Assembly (NCBI GenBank): GCA_030340625.1
Contig: JAOPHQ010005463.1
Coordinates: 1-64,000 of the forward strand
From: Merluccius polli
Lineage: Eukaryota; Chordata; Actinopteri; Gadiformes; Merlucciidae
DNA length: 64,000 bases
Direction of reading: 5' to 3'
Part shown: piece by piece, positions 45,350 to 56,620 of the stretch
How positions within the stretch are numbered: the stretch's first letter is position 1
Layout of the letters: each line of letters starts with the position of its first letter
Notes under the pieces: model-generated
Told to the model about the DNA's origin: nothing
The model's input: the letters and a program-made list of their open reading frames with translations, nothing else
Database searches by the model: none
Made by a program: the position numbers and the translations under genes

Positions 45350-47980
45350 TTACTTGTAGACCGTTCCGTGACAGACTATGACGGTGCCGTCGTCGGAGGC
45401 GGAGGCGAACAGCGGGTAACCAGGGTGATAGGCCACACCCCTCACTGCCTTCTTATGGTGTCTAGGCAACCACATCACCACAGTTAGTTACCGTAGCAAC
45501 AACGCAAAACAGTTCTGTATGTAGGACTAATAATATAGAAATATATTAAATATATGAATATTAATATATGAATATAAACTCACCGGAGCATCTTGTATGG
45601 TTTGGTGGACAGATCCAGATCAAACCAGGCCAGCCTGCAGTCGTAGCTTCCACAGATCACATTATCACCTGAAACACAGTGTCATGTGATTGGTCCAGTC
45701 TGTCATGTGATAGTTTCAAGTGATTCAGCCTGTAATGTGAGTGGTTCAGGTGGTTGTCTGTAATGTGATTGGTTCTGTGGTTACCTGCAGGGTGGACGGC
45801 CATGCTAGAGATCCATTTGGAGTTGGCCTGTAACTTCTTGGTCATCTCCTGCTTGATGAGGTTGTAGACGCGGACAGAGCGCTGCGTCGCCACAAAGAAG
45901 TAGGGCCGCAAGGGGTGGAAGGATACGCACTGCACCAAACCTTTACTGCGCCGGAAAGGGTTCTGGCTCCGCCTCCGACTCACCTGGTGAATCAAAACCT
46001 GCAGGTTGCTGGACGGCTGTGGCATCACAGACGACAGGTAGTCTCCTTTAGGGTGCCACACCACCTGCTGTACAGCCTGCAACACACACATACTAGTTAA
46101 CACACACACACTAATTTACCCTAAATAATAAACCCTAAACACACACACACACACACACCTTGGGATGTGTGAGTTTCAGGCGGACACCCTGGCTATGCTC
46201 CTCCCCTTCAGCGGTTGTCCAGGTGACAAGCTCCTCCCCCTTCTCCTCTGGCGGCTGATAGGAGGAGAGGAGCTGCTCAGTGGAAGCAATCAGCAGCCGG
46301 TCTCCCAGAGACGGACACAGCAGTAACACGTCACAACCACTAGAGGGAGACAGAGTACACACATGTATATATAACATCTATCCATCCACACATTTTGCTT
46401 GTTTAATTTGTAAACAACATTGGTAACGTTTACTTCCCATGCTATTAAAGCTATTTTGAGTTGACAGTAACAACTCTAAACCACCAGGGGGAGACAGTAA
46501 CATCTCTAAAACACTAGGGAGAGACAGTTACACCTCACTGGAGACAGAGGGTACATCCCAAGTCTCTAAAATTGCATCCTTGCGTCTTAGTCCTTCCCAC
46601 CAAGGATGCATGGAGAGGCCGCTCTCGTGTATACTCGCTCATAGCTCCTCAGAGCTCCTCGCTCCTCGGAGCAGAAAGAGCTTTGGGATGACTACTTCCA
46701 GTTCAAATGAGGATCAGGGAGCAAGGAAATATCAAATAAGAGACATGAGATGCACCCAGAGAAAGGCTCTTACACAGCAATGGCCACCAGACAGACAGCA
46801 GGGTTGGGGTTCCAGGCAACGCTTCTCACTGCTTCCCCCACCTGGACCGTCTTCAGACAGCGAGACGAACACACCTCCCAGAACCGCACCGTGCCGTCAT
46901 CACTACCTGGAAACACCCATAGGACATGAACACATCACTGCCTGGAAATACCCACAGGACATGAACACCCCACTACCATAGCAGTGTAGTAGCAGTATGT
47001 AGTAGCAGTAGTATAGCAGTATAGAATAGTAGTTCACACAGCCAGTCGGCACATGACATTTTAACAGGTTGTGAAAGTATAAATTCAGGCCAGCTCTCCT
47101 TTCCAATTAACAAAAAAAAAACGTTAACATGGTTAACAAGTGTCGGTTATTGGTCAGAAAAAAAGAGTCAGAATTAGCATCACTAGTCGGGTTAGTATAG
47201 TCAGTTAGCATTACTATAGTGTTACTATACTGACCTGAGAGGAGCCACTGTCCAGTTGGAGAAACACTGATGGAACGAATCAGACCACTGTGACCGCGGT
47301 ATACCTGGAATACACATTTATTTATATATACAGTCGATAATAATTAAATGCGAGTACTTGAATATTGAATGCCCATCCCTTATATATGTATATCGTAGGG
47401 AGTGTGCGTACCAGTGACTGGGTCGTAGGGAAGGGCTGCAGGTCTTTTGGTTTTGGAAGCTTTGGAATCAAATCCTCTGGATTCACATTCACCTGAGTGA
47501 GAGAGTGAGTGAGAGTGAGAGAGTGAGACACAGTTAACATTAACAAAATCAAAACACAAATCCTTATCGGAGCACCCTTAGAAGAGCTGATGTTCATAGA
47601 GGAACCGTTCTCATAGGGGAACCATTCCTCCATGAGAAGCGGTCTCAGAGGAACCGTTCTCATGGAGGAATTGCTCCTCCAAGGAGGAATCAGGTGTGTG
47701 TGTGTGTGTGTGTGTGTGTGCGTTACCCTCATCTTCCTCTGGCGGGGACACAGGTACAGGTCGAGACATCTCTCGAAGCGCTCGTGGATGAAGCGGGAGT
47801 ACGACGGCACCGAGCGCAGACACGAGAACTTCCTGGGTAGGAATGACAACTTCCTGTCTTCTGGGTCCTGCTGCTCCCAGGCCAGACGCTGACACAGACA
47901 CACAGTAGAGAAACATCTAGCAGGGCCCTGGGTACTTGGGTGTGCGTGCAAGACAGAGAGAGAGTACCTCCTCACGCAAC

Positions 47981-48046
<66 letters not shown>

Positions 48047-50630
48047 CTCTTCCTCATTCAGCAGGTACTCTGGCGGTGGGTTGTATGACTCCTCGTGTCC
48101 GGGCAGGCGGAGCTTGGGCGCCGGGACGTGCATCTTGTGTCTGCCCAGGATGGCGTTGGGGTCCTCGCTCGCCCACAGGTCGTAGAACCGCCCTGCGAGC
48201 TCCGCCCTCTCCTCCCGGGACCGCCGGGGCTGAATCCAGCCCATCTTAATGGCATGGACTAGCTTGGACACCTGACAAACACACAGTGAGTTAGTTAGAG
48301 TTGTAAGGAACACAGAGGACACACAGCGTCAAAGGGTTGTAAGGAACGTAAAGGACACACAGCCATACCTTTGCCTTCTCTATTAGAGACGGAATGAAAC
48401 TCCGTTTGTCCTCCGGTCGGTTGGTCACTGGATGGATCATCACATCCCCGCTGAAAAACTCCACGGTAGGCTGAAACACATTTAAAATACCTCACTGTAG
48501 GCTGAAATACATTTAAAATACCTCACTGTAGGCTGAAATACATTTAAAATACCTCACTGTAGGCTGAAATACATTTAAAATACCTCACTGTAGACTGAAA
48601 TACATTTAAAATACCTCACTGTAGGCTGAAATACATTTAATTTCCAGCCTGTTATTAGAAGGTAGAATATATTTTCTAGTTACCAGCCTCCCTCCCTCCC
48701 TCCCTCCCTCACCTGGTACTGGTTGAAGTTGACATCTCCAAACTGTCCGCGCTGCAGGCGCCGGATGAGGTCCACCTGATCGTCTGTTAGGACGATGTCA
48801 CTTCCTGTCTGCTTGTCCTGGACAGTACGCCTACAGACAGACAGAAAACATGTTTTACGTTCACAGTAAAACTAAATAGATATGTTCTCACCAATTATTA
48901 TTATCAATAATAATAATAATAATAATGCTAAACTCACCAGTAATCAGGGTTCTCCATTTTATCCAGGAAGTCGTCAAGTTCATCCTTGTTTCTGATTGGC
49001 TTTAATATCTTCTTCCCCTCCAGGTCGTAGCCAATGTGAGGGAAGTCTTTGTACCACTCCATGGGGATGTTTCCCACCGTGTTCCTGATGTCCTGCAGGT
49101 CACATGACCAGACGAGACGCATTTAAACCTCTCAAACATGGAGCCAACGATATCCCAGTATCTAATCAATACCCCAATATCTAATCAATAACCCAATATC
49201 TAATCAATACCCCAATATCTAATCAATAACCCAATATCTAGTCGCATCTAATGAATAGCTATGGTTGGTAGCAAACTGCCAGCTAACAGACGGGTTACAG
49301 GTTTACTTCAGGTAGGGTCACTGTAGATGTGACCGACATCATCCTCATCATCATCATCATCATCCTCATCCTCATCTTTACAGTGTGCATGTGAGCCTAC
49401 CTCTTCATCCGATGAGTCGTGGTCGTATTCGTCCACTTTGTCCACCAGAAGGCCTCTCTCCTTCTCAGTCATCCCTCTCTCCTCTCCTTCATCACCCGCA
49501 CTCCCCATCTTCTCGTCTTTCTCCTGAACACAAGAAGAATAATATCATCAGCATTATTATTATGGTTAGTAGCCAACTATTGCTATGATTATTGCAGTGA
49601 CTCGTGAATTTAGTTTTTTTTATAGTTACATTTCTAATGTTTCTAATAATCTTATGTGGTCAACAGTGTTCACCTGAGACCTTCACAGACACATACAGTT
49701 TCCTAAGAACCAGACAGGACATCACAAACATGAAGCAGTCCACCACATTAGATGTCTGCCTTCACACTCCACATTATTATCTAAAGACTGGATTTATGAG
49801 AGCGTATCTACACTGACATATGGTGAACAAAGTAACATAATCCATCGTTTAGTACATAGTAATAATATCCCTCTCTCTCTCTCTCCCTCTGTCTGTGTGT
49901 GTGTCTCTCTCTCTGTCTCTGTCTCTCTCTCTCTGTGTCTCTCTGTCTGTGTGTGTCTCTCTCTGTGTGTCTCTCTCTCTCTCTGTCTGTCTGTGTGTGT
50001 GTGTCTCTCTCTCTGTCTGTGTCTCTCTGTCTGTGTGTCTCTCTCTCTGTCTGTCTCTCTCTCTCTCTCTGTGTCTGTGTGTGTGTCTCTCTCTGTCTGT
50101 GTGTGTCTCTCTCTCTCTGTGTCTCTCTGTCTGTCTGTCTCTCTCTCTCTGTCTCTCTCTCACCTGAGTAGGAGCACCACCTTCCCCGTCGTCGTCGTCG
50201 TCATCTTCATCTTCTTCATCGTCTTCATCCTCACTGTCGCTGCCAGAGTCCTCCAGGCCGGAGAACAGGCTCTCCTCGCTGTCCGAGGGGCCCTCGGGGA
50301 CGCTCGCCTGGGGGAGCTGGGGGACAGACAGCACCTCCAGGTCACTCACACAGACAGAGTGGACAGTCGTACCATCACATACGCATCTCCACCGATGGAC
50401 AACTACAATGTTGAATACTTTCAAGGACTTTCAAGTCTGCCCAAAGCGGGGCCACCGTTACGTTTCACATCACCACCTACCAGTTCCTCCTCCTCCTCCT
50501 CCTCCTCCTCTCTCCTCTTCCTCACTCTCTTCTCTGTGGCCTTGCTCACAGCGACCTGCTGTCCGTCCCTCTCCTCCGTCGCCGTGCTCATGTCGTCCTG
50601 GTTGTCGCTCTGCTCCCTCTCTGTAGCCAT
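45062..50630 (-). CDS. bop1: BOP1, ribosome biogenesis WD-repeat protein
   Basis: Sixteen minus-strand exons with consistent phases: 50630-50481, 50316-50164, 49523-49401, 49092-48938, 48830-48713, 48470-48369, 48271-48047, 47888-47727, 47492-47412, 47304-47235, 46906-46774, 46339-46159, 46076-45785, 45668-45584, 45461-45354, 45215-45062. This gives about 763 residues (human 746). The acidic N-terminus (SLFSGLEDSGSDSEDEDDEE) leads to the BOP1NT domain (DIRNTVGNIPMEWYKDFPHI; GRHKMHVPAPKLRLPGHEES). The C-terminal WD40 propeller has GHSGLIRSISVSPTGQWLLS and SDDGTVRFWEV and ends ADATIRLFT. BOP1 forms the PeBoW complex with PES1 and WDR12 in the nucleolus, needed for 28S/5.8S rRNA processing and 60S assembly. 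The exon 2 acceptor (50316) is the least certain boundary; I chose it because it keeps phase 0. Confidence 0.95.
48460..48650. repeat. 31-bp repeat carrying the bop1 exon 6 acceptor
   Basis: Five to six units. On the minus strand: ATTTAAATGTATTTCAG|CCTACAGTGAG. Real exon 6 begins atgtgtttcag|CCTACCGTGGAG at 48470. Each unit also holds GAG|gtattt, a possible donor, so each copy could act as an 11-nt exon. Confidence 0.92.
49868..50160. repeat. (CT)n/(GT)n pyrimidine-rich tract in bop1 intron 2
   Basis: Strand-asymmetric TCTCTCTGTCTGTGTGTGTC low complexity on the plus strand. Long open frames through it are artefacts. Confidence 0.93.
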
Positions 50631-51499
50631 ACTACCTGGAGCAGACATCAGCACACACACACCGCCGGCCACGTGGGACGGGGTCAGAGTTGGGGCCGAC
50701 GTAACACTTCCGGTTCAACGTTGTGTTCAATTTGGTTCGTTTGAAAAGTAAGAAGTGACACGAGTACTCACGTGTGTTGGTGTAGAGATTTACATGTAGA
50801 CATAGATATTTATAGAGGCAGGTCATTATTGAAATACAAACGAGTAGACGCCCAAATCTAGAAAACATAATATTAAAAAAAAAAAAAAAAAAAAAGGTAA
50901 TCCAATTATTAAAGTCAGAGACTACGTTTCTCAATTAAAATTAATGTAGGGATCTAAATATATGTAGATGGGCATTATTACTAAATAATTATTAGTAAAT
51001 AAAGAGAGATTTGTTTTTGAAGCGGCGACGTCATCGAGGTGCGACTGTCGGCCGTGCTGTGACGTCACGCTACGCACTTCGTTGTTTGGTCGTTTAGGAT
51101 CCTCTCCTAAAGCTCTTAAAAACTATAACTATAGATTAATAACTATAACCTAACTACATATATCCGGCGCGTTTGTTAATGATAATTATAATAACTGTAA
51201 CCTAACGACATCTAGCTGGCGTTGTGTTTTATAGTCATAATAACTATAACCTAACTAGCTGGCGGTGTGTTTTATAATAATCATATAACTATAACCTAAC
51301 TCCGTCTAGCTGGCGTTGTGTTATGATAATCATAACTATAGCCTAACTATCCTGCTGGCGTTGTGTTTGGGCAGCTGTGGGCTATTTATGGAAGCTAAGT
51401 GACTGCAGTGGACTGTCAGCTCTAACTTTAGACTATTTAAATATTAACAGTGAACAGTATTTTACAGTGAAGAGGGTCTGAAACATTGATCCTCTGAGG
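50631..51499. promoter_or_regulatory. Shared bop1-hsf1 head-to-head promoter region
   Basis: The two start codons are 869 bp apart in opposite orientation, the arrangement known for mammalian Bop1 and Hsf1. A perfect palindromic CRE/ATF site TGACGTCA lies at 51060-51067, and a related GACGTCAT at 51027-51034. CTTCCGG (ETS-type) is near 50707, close to bop1. 51120-51370 carries four to five diverged 60-70-bp units (ACTATAACCTAACT...TAGCTGGCGTTGTGTT), probably in the hsf1 upstream or 5' UTR region. Confidence 0.65.
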
Positions 51500-54388
51500 A
51501 TGGACGTCCATGGAGGAGGACTAGTGAACAACGTCCCTGCTTTCCTCACCAAACTGTGGACGCTGGTGGAGGATCCCCACACAGACGAGCTCATCTGCTG
51601 GAGCCCAGTAAGTACTTCATATAACATATAAACATAACTATAGTAAACGATATCTATATAACATACATATAACAATTGTACATTACTATTAGTAATAGTA
51701 ATAGACTTATTATCACACTATTATTATTAGGCTTGTAATCAGGGCTATTATCTGACTAATTATTAGGCTTATAATAAGGCTTATTATCAAACTAATTATT
51801 ATTAGGCTTAAAATCAGACTAATTATTAGGTTTATAATCAGACTAATTATTAGGTTTATAATCAGACTTATTATCAGACAAATGATGAGGCTTATAATCT
51901 GGTTTATTATCACACTAATCATTATTAGGCTTATAATAAGCCTTATAATTTGTGTGTGTGTGTCAGAGCGGGAGCAGCTTCCACGTGTTGGACCATGCAC
52001 GCTTCTCTAAGGACGTTCTGCCAAAGTTCTTCAAACACAACAACATGGCCAGCTTCATCCGCCAACTAAACATGTGTGAGTTTCAAGTGGTTGTCTAGTA
52101 TCTAGTAACTAGTAACTAGTGTCTAGTAGCTACAGTATATAGTATCTCTAGTAACTAGTATTTAGTATATAGTGTCTATAGTGTCTAGTATCTATAGTAG
52201 TATCTATCAAGTGATTAGTGTCTAGTATCTAGTAACTCCTAACTAGTATCTAGTAACTACCATCTAGTGTTGAGTATCTATAGTATCTATAGTGTCTAGT
52301 ATATATAGTGTCTAGTATGTATAGTGTCTAGTATCTATAGTGTCTAGTATCTAGTGTCTAATGTCTAGTATATATATTGTCTAGTGTCTAGTATCTATAG
52401 TGTCTAGTATCTAGTGTCTAATGTCTAGTATATATAGTGTCTAGTATATATAATGTCTAGTATCTAGTGTCTAGTATCTATAGTGTCTAGTATCTAGTGT
52501 CTAATGTCTAGTACATATAGTGTCTAGTATATATAGTATCTAGTATCTAGTGTCTAGTGTCTAGTATCTATAGTATCTAGTGTGTAGTATCTAGACTAGA
52601 GGTCTGCAAGCCCACCAGGTCCCGACCAACCCAACCCACTGAGTCGGTTTGGGCCTTTTATATATTTTTTAGACCAGGCTCAGGTAAGACTCAGGCTTAC
52701 TTTATTTCTCTCGTTTTTCATTGTGCCCATTGTAGCCGAGGGTTATAAGTTGCACCTATGGTTAGTGACACCACCAAACCGTATCCTAGACAACCGTGAC
52801 ACCACCATACCGTATCTTACAGAACCATGACACCACCATACCATATCATACAGAACCATGACACCACCATACCGTATCTTACAGAACCATGACACCACCA
52901 TACCATATCATACAGAACCATGACACCACCATACCATATCATACAGAACCATGACACCACCATACCATATCATACAGAACCATGACACCACCATACCATA
53001 TCTTACAGAACCATGACACCACCGTACCGTATCTTACAGAACCATGACACCACTATACCGTATCATACAGAACTATCTAGTGTCTAGTATCTATAGTATC
53101 TAGTATCTATAGTGTTTAATATCTATAGTATCTAGTGTCTAGTATCTAGTGCCTAGTATCTAGTATCTAGACTAGAGGTCTGCAAGCCCGCCAGGTCCGG
53201 ACCAACCCAACCCACTGAGTGGGTTTGGGCCTTTTATATATTTTAGACCAGGCTCAGGTAAGACTCAGGCTTACTTCATTTATTTCTCTCTTTTCATTGT
53301 GCCCATTGTAGCCGAGGGTTATGAGTTGCACCTATGGTTAGTGACACCACCAAACCGTATCCTAGACAACCGTGACACCACCATACTGTATCTTACAGAA
53401 CCGTGACACATAGTATAGCCTGTAACATATTATCTAATATATTATTGATCGAAATGTAATATTTATTCCTTGGATAATGTTCAAGTATTGGATGCTGTTG
53501 GGTTTTACATGTTGAATAATAACATTGTTTACATAATAATCACTTGTTAATAATAATAATAATAATAATACACTTGTTAATAATAATTGTGTGTACGTGT
53601 TATAATATTGTTTACATGTTATCGTAACATTGTGTACATGTTATCGTAACATTGTGTACATGTTATCGTAACATTGTGTACATGTTATCATAACATTGTG
53701 TTTGCATGATATCATAACATTGTGTGTACATGTCATAACATTGTGTTTACATGTCATCATAACATTGTTGACATGTCATCATAACATTGTTGACATGTCA
53801 TCATAACATTGTTGACATGTTATCATAACATTGTTTACAGATGGCTTCAGGAAGGTGGTGCACATGGAGCATGGTGGATTGCTCAAGCCAGAGAAGGACG
53901 ACACAGAGTTCCAGCATCCCTGTTTCACCAGAGGCCAAGAGCACCTGCTGGACAACATTAAGCGCAAGGTCACCCCTGTAAGTCCCTCCTTCATCACCAC
54001 CACCACCACCACCACCACCATCATCCTCATCCTCATCCTCATCATCCTCATCCTCATCCTCATCATCATCCTCATCATCATCAGCCAGTGTCTATTTATG
54101 GGTGTGTGCTCTAGGTAACTATATAAGGACATGTGTTTTCCAGGTGCCTACAGGGAAGCAGCAGGAGGAGGTGAAGATGTGTCCAGACGGTGTGACCAAG
54201 ATCCTCAACGACATGCAGCTGATGAAGGGCAAGCAGGAGAACATCGACTCCAAAATCACCACCATGAAACAGTAACGTCTGTGTGTCTGTCTGTCTGTGT
54301 CTGTCTGTGTCTGTCTGTGTGTCTGTGTGTCTGTCTGTCTGTCTGTCTGTTTTCTATGTGTAAACGTTTGAGGTATTACCCGGTGTCC

Positions 54389-54429
<41 letters not shown>

Positions 54430-54761
54430 TGAGAACGAGGCGTTGTGGAGAGAGGTTGCGACCCTGAGACAGAAACACGCACAACAGCAGAAGGTCGTCA
54501 ACAAGGTACCAGTACACGCATTCCTACAGAGTACTACACACAGTACTACTAGTACTACACAGTACTACTAGTACAACACATAGTACTAGTACTACACAGT
54601 ACTACTAGTACTATAGTCTCTCTTTCTCTCTCTCCCCAGTTGATCCAGTTTCTAATGTCTCTGGTCCAGTCCAACAGAGTTCTTGGAATGAAAAGGAAAA
54701 TGTAAGACCTGTATTGTACAATCTATTATAATACCATATATATATAATTATACTACTATAA

Positions 54762-54830
<69 letters not shown>

Positions 54831-55318
54831 TACATGTGTGTATAATGTAGTACTATATGTATAATATAGTATTATATACTATAATACCATATATTATACT
54901 ACTATAATACATATACATACACACTCCATATGATGATCTTGTTGTCCCTCTTCTCTCTCCACAGTCCTCTGATGCTGAATGACTCAAGCTCCGCCCACTC
55001 CATTCCCAAATATAGTCGACAGTACTCCTTAGAACCCCTGCAAGCCACGCCTGCTATATCAGTAAGACTGTTTTTTCTGTCTACCTGTCTGTCTCTCTGT
55101 CTGCCTGTCTCCCCGTCTACCTATCTGTCTATCTGTCTGTATGTCTGTCTCTCTATCTGTCTGTCTGCCTGTCTGTCTGTCTGTCTATCTGTGTGTGTCT
55201 CTGTCTGTCTACCTGTCTGCCTGTCTGTGTGTCTGTCTGACTGCCTGTGTGTCTTTCTGACTGCCTGCCTGTCTGTCTCCATACTCAATACATCTCAGAC
55301 ATGCTAACACCACAATAT

Positions 55319-55379
<61 letters not shown>

Positions 55380-56542
55380 GCTGTAGCTGGTTCGGTGAAG
55401 TCCGGCCCCATCATCTCTGACATCACAGAGTTGGTCACGCCCACTTCGAGGGAGCACAGCAGTGATTGGAAAGATGCACTGTGGGTATCATGATGACTTC
55501 ACATACAAAATTTTGAATCTATTTTTGTTTAATTACATAGATGCAATAGTAATGTCATAATCACTAGTTATGTACCTCTTACCTCTTATCTAAGAATGTT
55601 GCAATTTAATGTGTTTAAACTGTGCTTAGTTTGGAAATGAACAAAACTGCCGCCGCCGCCGCCACCGCGGCGCCCCCCCTCCCCCAAGATGAGACAATCG
55701 ACCGGCAGCAAAATTCCATAACCGGCTCAACCCTAAATACTACTATAATACAACTGTATTGCTATAAATGTAATAATATATATATAATACTACTATAATA
55801 CCATGTATTATACTACTATATTACTGTCAAAAGCACTCTTACTATTGTGGTAACTGAAAATTGGATAATTTATACATTTTATAATTTAAAGTTCTCTTAT
55901 CAGTACAAGGTAGTGAGTGCTCGGTACTCACCTTGGTATTCTGCCTCCATATATATAACAAATATAAGTGTATCGAATCGCATCGAACCGAATCGCATCG
56001 AATCGCATTGAATCACGCCGAATCGTTTCAAACTAAAATGTTTCATTGCTGTATCGTATCGGAGCCCATGTATCGAGGTGTATGTCGAATCGTGCTTGAA
56101 AAGCGAGATGCACACCCCTAATATACGTATATATTAGAGATGGGCATAGATTAAAATATTTAATCTAGATTAATCTAGACTAAGATAGAAATTAATCTAG
56201 GTTAATCTAGATTAACGTGGCTCCTTTGAATGATGTCGAAGGTGTCCATAATATGTGTTTGCTACCTAAATAATGACTTATATTACCTGAATAATGACTT
56301 ATATTACCTAAATAATGACGTATATTGCCTAAATAATGACGTATATTGCCTAAATAATGACTAAAAGTGGGTCTGCGCGATTGTTGAGCGGGGGGGGGGG
56401 GGCTGCTACCAGAGCTTTTTGTTGAACGGGAGATACTACCGGAGCCTTCAGTTGCCGAATTGTTAATATCGGCGATAATATTTTTATCGCCGATATTAAC
56501 GCGAACCGAAATCCTCCAGATAACAAGTCTCGCGTTATCGCT

Positions 56543-56620
<78 letters not shown>

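Noticed and set aside
49868..50424. Arg/Glu/Thr-rich ORF (RERERDRQTERHRE) next to bop1 exon 2
   Set aside because: It is translation of a (CT/GT)n intron tract; only 50164-50316 is coding.
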